From JAFLCA01 sp041907145 (GTDB lineage Bacteria > Bdellovibrionota_C > UBA2361 > JAFLCA01): DNA of 15,684 nt. The stretch is from NCBI GenBank assembly GCA_041907145.1, contig JAYRHW010000067.1:1-15684 (forward strand), given 5' to 3'. Position numbers and translations under genes: made by a program. A model generated the notes under the pieces. The model made no database searches. It saw nothing but the letters and a program-made list of their open reading frames with translations, and was not told the DNA's origin. This document shows, piece after piece, positions 13,462 through 15,684 of this stretch. How positions within the stretch are numbered: the stretch's first letter is position 1; every line of letters starts with the position of its first letter.

Positions 13462-13494
13462 AATTAAAACAAGTGGATAGTAAGCGCCTATCCA
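13462..13494 (-). terminator. Probable terminator of the lipoprotein gene
   Basis: On the minus strand TGGATAG (13494-13488) pairs with CTATCCA (13480-13474) around a 7-nt loop and is followed by CTTGTTTTAATT. It lies about 60 nt beyond the lipoprotein stop codon. The stem is short and AT-rich but perfect. Confidence 0.5.
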
Positions 13495-13552
13495 TGCTCA
13501 AAGATTGATGATATTTCGCCTCGCCAAGGTGACGTTGCGGTGTTGGTTGAAG

Positions 13553-13966
13553 CTATAACGAGACCTTGCGGACAATGATCTCATCATTGCGCTCGAAAGC
13601 CATGAACTGTACGTCTACCGAATTCCGCTCAAGATTGATGCGGACTAGGGCTTTGTAGTTCCAATAGGAATTTCCGGTCACAGAATTCGGAGCGATTGCG
13701 CGCAGACTCAATAGTTCGCTATTCATGATGCCCTGCTTCGGGTAACGGCCGGTCTTGAGCATGTCGCGGCGGATAGCCTCATGAACGGTGGCGCGAATCT
13801 GTTCAGAAGTCTCTTCGATTTCGTAGGGAGTGGAGGTTCTCGAAGAAATGTAATGAGGATTCAGTCCGGCGTGTGGTTCCTCGGTCGGCACTGCGAGGGG
13901 TCCATTGGCTGTGCAGCCGGCAGTAAGGATCAAGGCAAGCGATAACCCGACAAAAATATGCTTCAT
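13553..13966 (-). CDS. Small lipoprotein, hypothetical
   Basis: This 137-residue protein starts with a type II signal peptide: MKH, a hydrophobic core (IFVGLSLALIL) and the lipobox LTAGC (14-18), so Cys18 would be lipidated and the protein held in the envelope. The mature part has a Pro/Thr-rich linker (about 19-50), a helix with EETSEQIRATVHEAIRRDML (about 50-69) and a C-terminal beta-rich segment with alternating hydrophobic residues (YKALVRINLERNSVDVQFMA). I chose the ATG at 13966, not the one at 13990, because AGGAGG lies 4 nt upstream and the lipobox fits. No domain is recognised. It lies 136 bp after the GH1 gene on the same strand and is followed by a hairpin terminator. Confidence 0.8.
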   Translation of the reverse strand: MKHIFVGLSLALILTAGCTANGPLAVPTEEPHAGLNPHYISSRTSTPYEIEETSEQIRATVHEAIRRDMLKTGRYPKQGIMNSELLSLRAIAPNSVTGNSYWNYKALVRINLERNSVDVQFMAFERNDEIIVRKVSL

Positions 13967-14102
13967 ATCTCCTCCTTGTAGGGCAGACACCTGATGTTGC
14001 CACAGCAGGAATTGCTACTCAAAGAAGATCGGAAGAGGATAATTGCTCAACGAAAACAGCTCCGTACAGCTAAAACTGGGGGTCCTAAATATCCCGCGAC
14101 TC

Positions 14103-15684
14103 CTATCGACGGGCGCTAGTCCCCTTCTTGGTCTTCTTCGACTTTGGCACGGGTTTCTTTGCTCTTGCCGCCCGCACCGGATTTGGTGTCGCAACCTTCT
14201 TCGGTACTGTGGATGCGACCGGAACAACCGCTGGTCGGCGCAGGATATGGCCTGATTTGTTACTTGTAACTACAGCAACAGGCGGCTGGGCAGAGACAAC
14301 CGGCAAAGCACTCACCTCAACATGCTGCGTTGACTTGGCCTGATACGCAGCCTTGAGCAAGTTCTCGCTGTACCAGATTGCGCTGTCCTTACGAGTGCGT
14401 TTCATAGTCTTGCGGTCGACATGCACGATCCCGAAACAAGACTCAGGACGATGTCCCTCGGCCCACTCGTAATTGTCCATCAAAGTCCACAGGAAGTAAG
14501 CCTGCACTGGAATTCCCCGAGCCACAGCGGAAGCGACCTGTCCGATATGCGCTTTGAGATATTCAACCCGGCGCCGATCCTCCATGACCCCAGCTTGAAT
14601 TTCCTTGGACGGAGCCAAAGCCATGCCGTTCTCGGTGATATAAATTCTCTGCAATCCGGAGGCGCGATAGCCAAACCACACCTGCTGGAGCAGGTCATAG
14701 AGCCCCTCGCGGTAGACCGGAGGAACGTACAATGGCCAACCTAAATCGTTAGTTGCCTCACCCGTGTTCCTAACCGCAGCAAATCGGGTGTCTGCGCGCT
14801 CGTCGTATCGCGCCGTTGTACCATTGTAATAATTGATGCCGAGAGCATGAAGGCGCGGGCCGATATGCATCAAGGCCATATCTGCCTTGCCAAAGCGAGG
14901 AAGTTTTGCCGAATAGAGCTCCATTCCGTCTTCCGGATAACGACCACTGAATATTGGATCCAGGAACCAGGCATTATGATAGATATCGGCGTACCGAGCA
15001 GCGCGCGCGTCTTCTATCGAGGGGCTCGCGGCATAGCATGACCCTAAGTTTAGAACCGTGCTGACTCTGAGATTTCTATCAAGGCTTTTGAGCTTTTCAA
15101 AAGCCACACCCTGAGCCAAAAGCAGATTGTGTGCTGCAAGCAAACCAGAATTTAGACTGGTTTCGCCTGGCGCGTGTACTCCCTGATGGTAGCCAAGAAA
15201 GGCGCTGCACCAGGGTTCATTGAGGATGTAGTATTCCGAGATGTACTCGCCCAGACTCTGAAATACGGCTTCTGCGTGCTTGCTCAGCCATTCGACCATG
15301 ATTCGATTCTTCCAACCGCCCTGTTCATTGAGAAACTGCGGCAGCTCCCAATGATAGAGTGTCGCGTGGATGGAAATGCCGGCCTTCTTGAGCGCCTGGA
15401 AGTAGCTCTCGTACCAGCGCGCCGCTTTGGCGTTTAAATCACCCGACTTGGTGAGTAAACGCGCCATAGAGACCGAGGTGCGATACGTGCGTACCCCCAA
15501 TGAGCGCATTAGATCGATATCTTCTTGCCAGCGGCTGAAGCGCTCTACTCCTTCTTCAGGCCCCGTATCTTGGTGACACTTTCCTGAGGTGCGTGCAAAC
15601 CAGCTCCACATAGTTTCTTCCGAGCGCTCGGAATCGCGGGCTGACTTCTCGCCAACTACTTGAAGGTCTGCATCGGCAACGCCA
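14103..15684 (-). CDS. GH1 family beta-glycosidase (beta-glucosidase-like), 5' end outside window
   Basis: The frame is open to the right edge, so the ATG at 15611 is internal; the codons before it still match GH1 (GVADADLQVVGE, the region of the conserved QxEG). There are 526 residues in the window. Counting from the Met at 15611: YHWELPQ (86-92) carries the glycone-binding His/Trp, ILNEP (129-133) the acid/base Glu132, GINYYNG (258-264) the conserved Asn-Tyr, ITENG (325-329) the nucleophile Glu327, and LMDNYEWAEG (377-386) the aglycone/glycone Glu/Trp region. It hydrolyses terminal beta-linked sugars from glycosides by a retaining mechanism; substrate unknown. The GH1 barrel ends near residue 424. 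About 78 further residues, first Val/Ala/Pro-rich, then Lys/Arg-rich (KKPVPKSKKTKKG), are not part of the family. Any signal peptide lies outside the window. Confidence 0.95.
   Translation of the reverse strand, partial: GVADADLQVVGEKSARDSERSEETMWSWFARTSGKCHQDTGPEEGVERFSRWQEDIDLMRSLGVRTYRTSVSMARLLTKSGDLNAKAARWYESYFQALKKAGISIHATLYHWELPQFLNEQGGWKNRIMVEWLSKHAEAVFQSLGEYISEYYILNEPWCSAFLGYHQGVHAPGETSLNSGLLAAHNLLLAQGVAFEKLKSLDRNLRVSTVLNLGSCYAASPSIEDARAARYADIYHNAWFLDPIFSGRYPEDGMELYSAKLPRFGKADMALMHIGPRLHALGINYYNGTTARYDERADTRFAAVRNTGEATNDLGWPLYVPPVYREGLYDLLQQVWFGYRASGLQRIYITENGMALAPSKEIQAGVMEDRRRVEYLKAHIGQVASAVARGIPVQAYFLWTLMDNYEWAEGHRPESCFGIVHVDRKTMKRTRKDSAIWYSENLLKAAYQAKSTQHVEVSALPVVSAQPPVAVVTSNKSGHILRRPAVVPVASTVPKKVATPNPVRAARAKKPVPKSKKTKKGTSARR

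Larger units (their letters stand above)
13221..13552. other. Intergenic region, 332 bp, with several inverted repeats
   Basis: No credible gene is seen here. The part nearest 13220 holds the leader of the cysteine-rich gene. It contains a palindrome at 13307-13321, two adjacent hairpins at 13367-13405, and a terminator for the lipoprotein gene at 13462-13494. No clear -35/-10 pair was found for the cysteine-rich gene. Confidence 0.5.

Noticed and set aside
12817..13467. A 216-codon open frame on the plus strand (GTG start) opposite the cysteine-rich gene
   Set aside because: It has no good ribosome binding site and no recognisable signal or domain. The minus-strand frame has a strong Shine-Dalgarno, a signal peptide and a terminator at the right place.
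14055..14080. AGCT repeats downstream of the GH1 gene as a terminator
   Set aside because: The stem is 4 bp with an internal mismatch, and the T-run is short.
15609..15611. ATG at 15611 as the start of the GH1 gene
   Set aside because: Codons upstream to the window edge are open and match the conserved GH1 N-terminal region, so the gene starts outside the window.

Overview
The window is bacterial chromosomal DNA of roughly even base composition, densely packed with genes on both strands. A lipoprotein with a lipobox and GT-C glycosyltransferases of the kind that use polyprenyl-phosphate sugars suggest a Gram-negative-type bacterium, perhaps an uncultured delta-proteobacterial or related lineage. 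Nothing here fixes the taxonomy. I found no tRNA, rRNA, CRISPR array, transposase, integrase or phage gene.

Region 1 (about 1-8540) is a glycosyltransferase cluster with frequent strand changes. It starts with the 3' end of a membrane protein (+). A three-gene minus-strand operon follows: a GT-C membrane enzyme, a GT2 polyprenyl-phosphate glycosyltransferase and a DUF2304 membrane protein. Next come a GT87-like enzyme (+), a second GT-C enzyme that is a full-length paralogue of the first (-), galU (+), and a GT-C enzyme of the AftB/LPS-type family (+). The genes fit one scheme. GalU makes UDP-glucose, the GT2 loads a hexose on a polyprenyl phosphate, and the GT-C enzymes pass the sugar to an acceptor on the outer side of the membrane. 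The acceptor cannot be told from sequence; a glycolipid, polysaccharide or glycoprotein are all possible.

Region 2 (about 8565-9770) holds three small genes: a retropepsin-like protein with an altered active-site motif, an unknown 127-residue protein, and a divergent unknown 91-residue protein whose start codon lies inside a perfect inverted repeat.

Region 3 (about 9864-12691) is more housekeeping-like. It has a LOG-family nucleotide phosphoribohydrolase with a basic N-terminal extension, an unknown 140-residue protein, and a plus-strand operon of a small membrane protein, rnhB (RNase HII) and a YraN-family gene.

Region 4 (about 12697-15684), all minus strand, has a secreted cysteine-rich protein, a structured intergenic stretch, a small lipoprotein, and a GH1 beta-glycosidase with an unusual basic C-terminal tail. 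The 5' end of the GH1 gene lies outside the window.

No clearly new system can be claimed. The best leads are the inverted repeat over a start codon at 9472-9496, the DTAS protease variant, the terminator-like hairpin in the leader of a GT-C gene, the long rnhB/yraN overlap, and the cysteine-rich secreted protein beside a cluster of inverted repeats.
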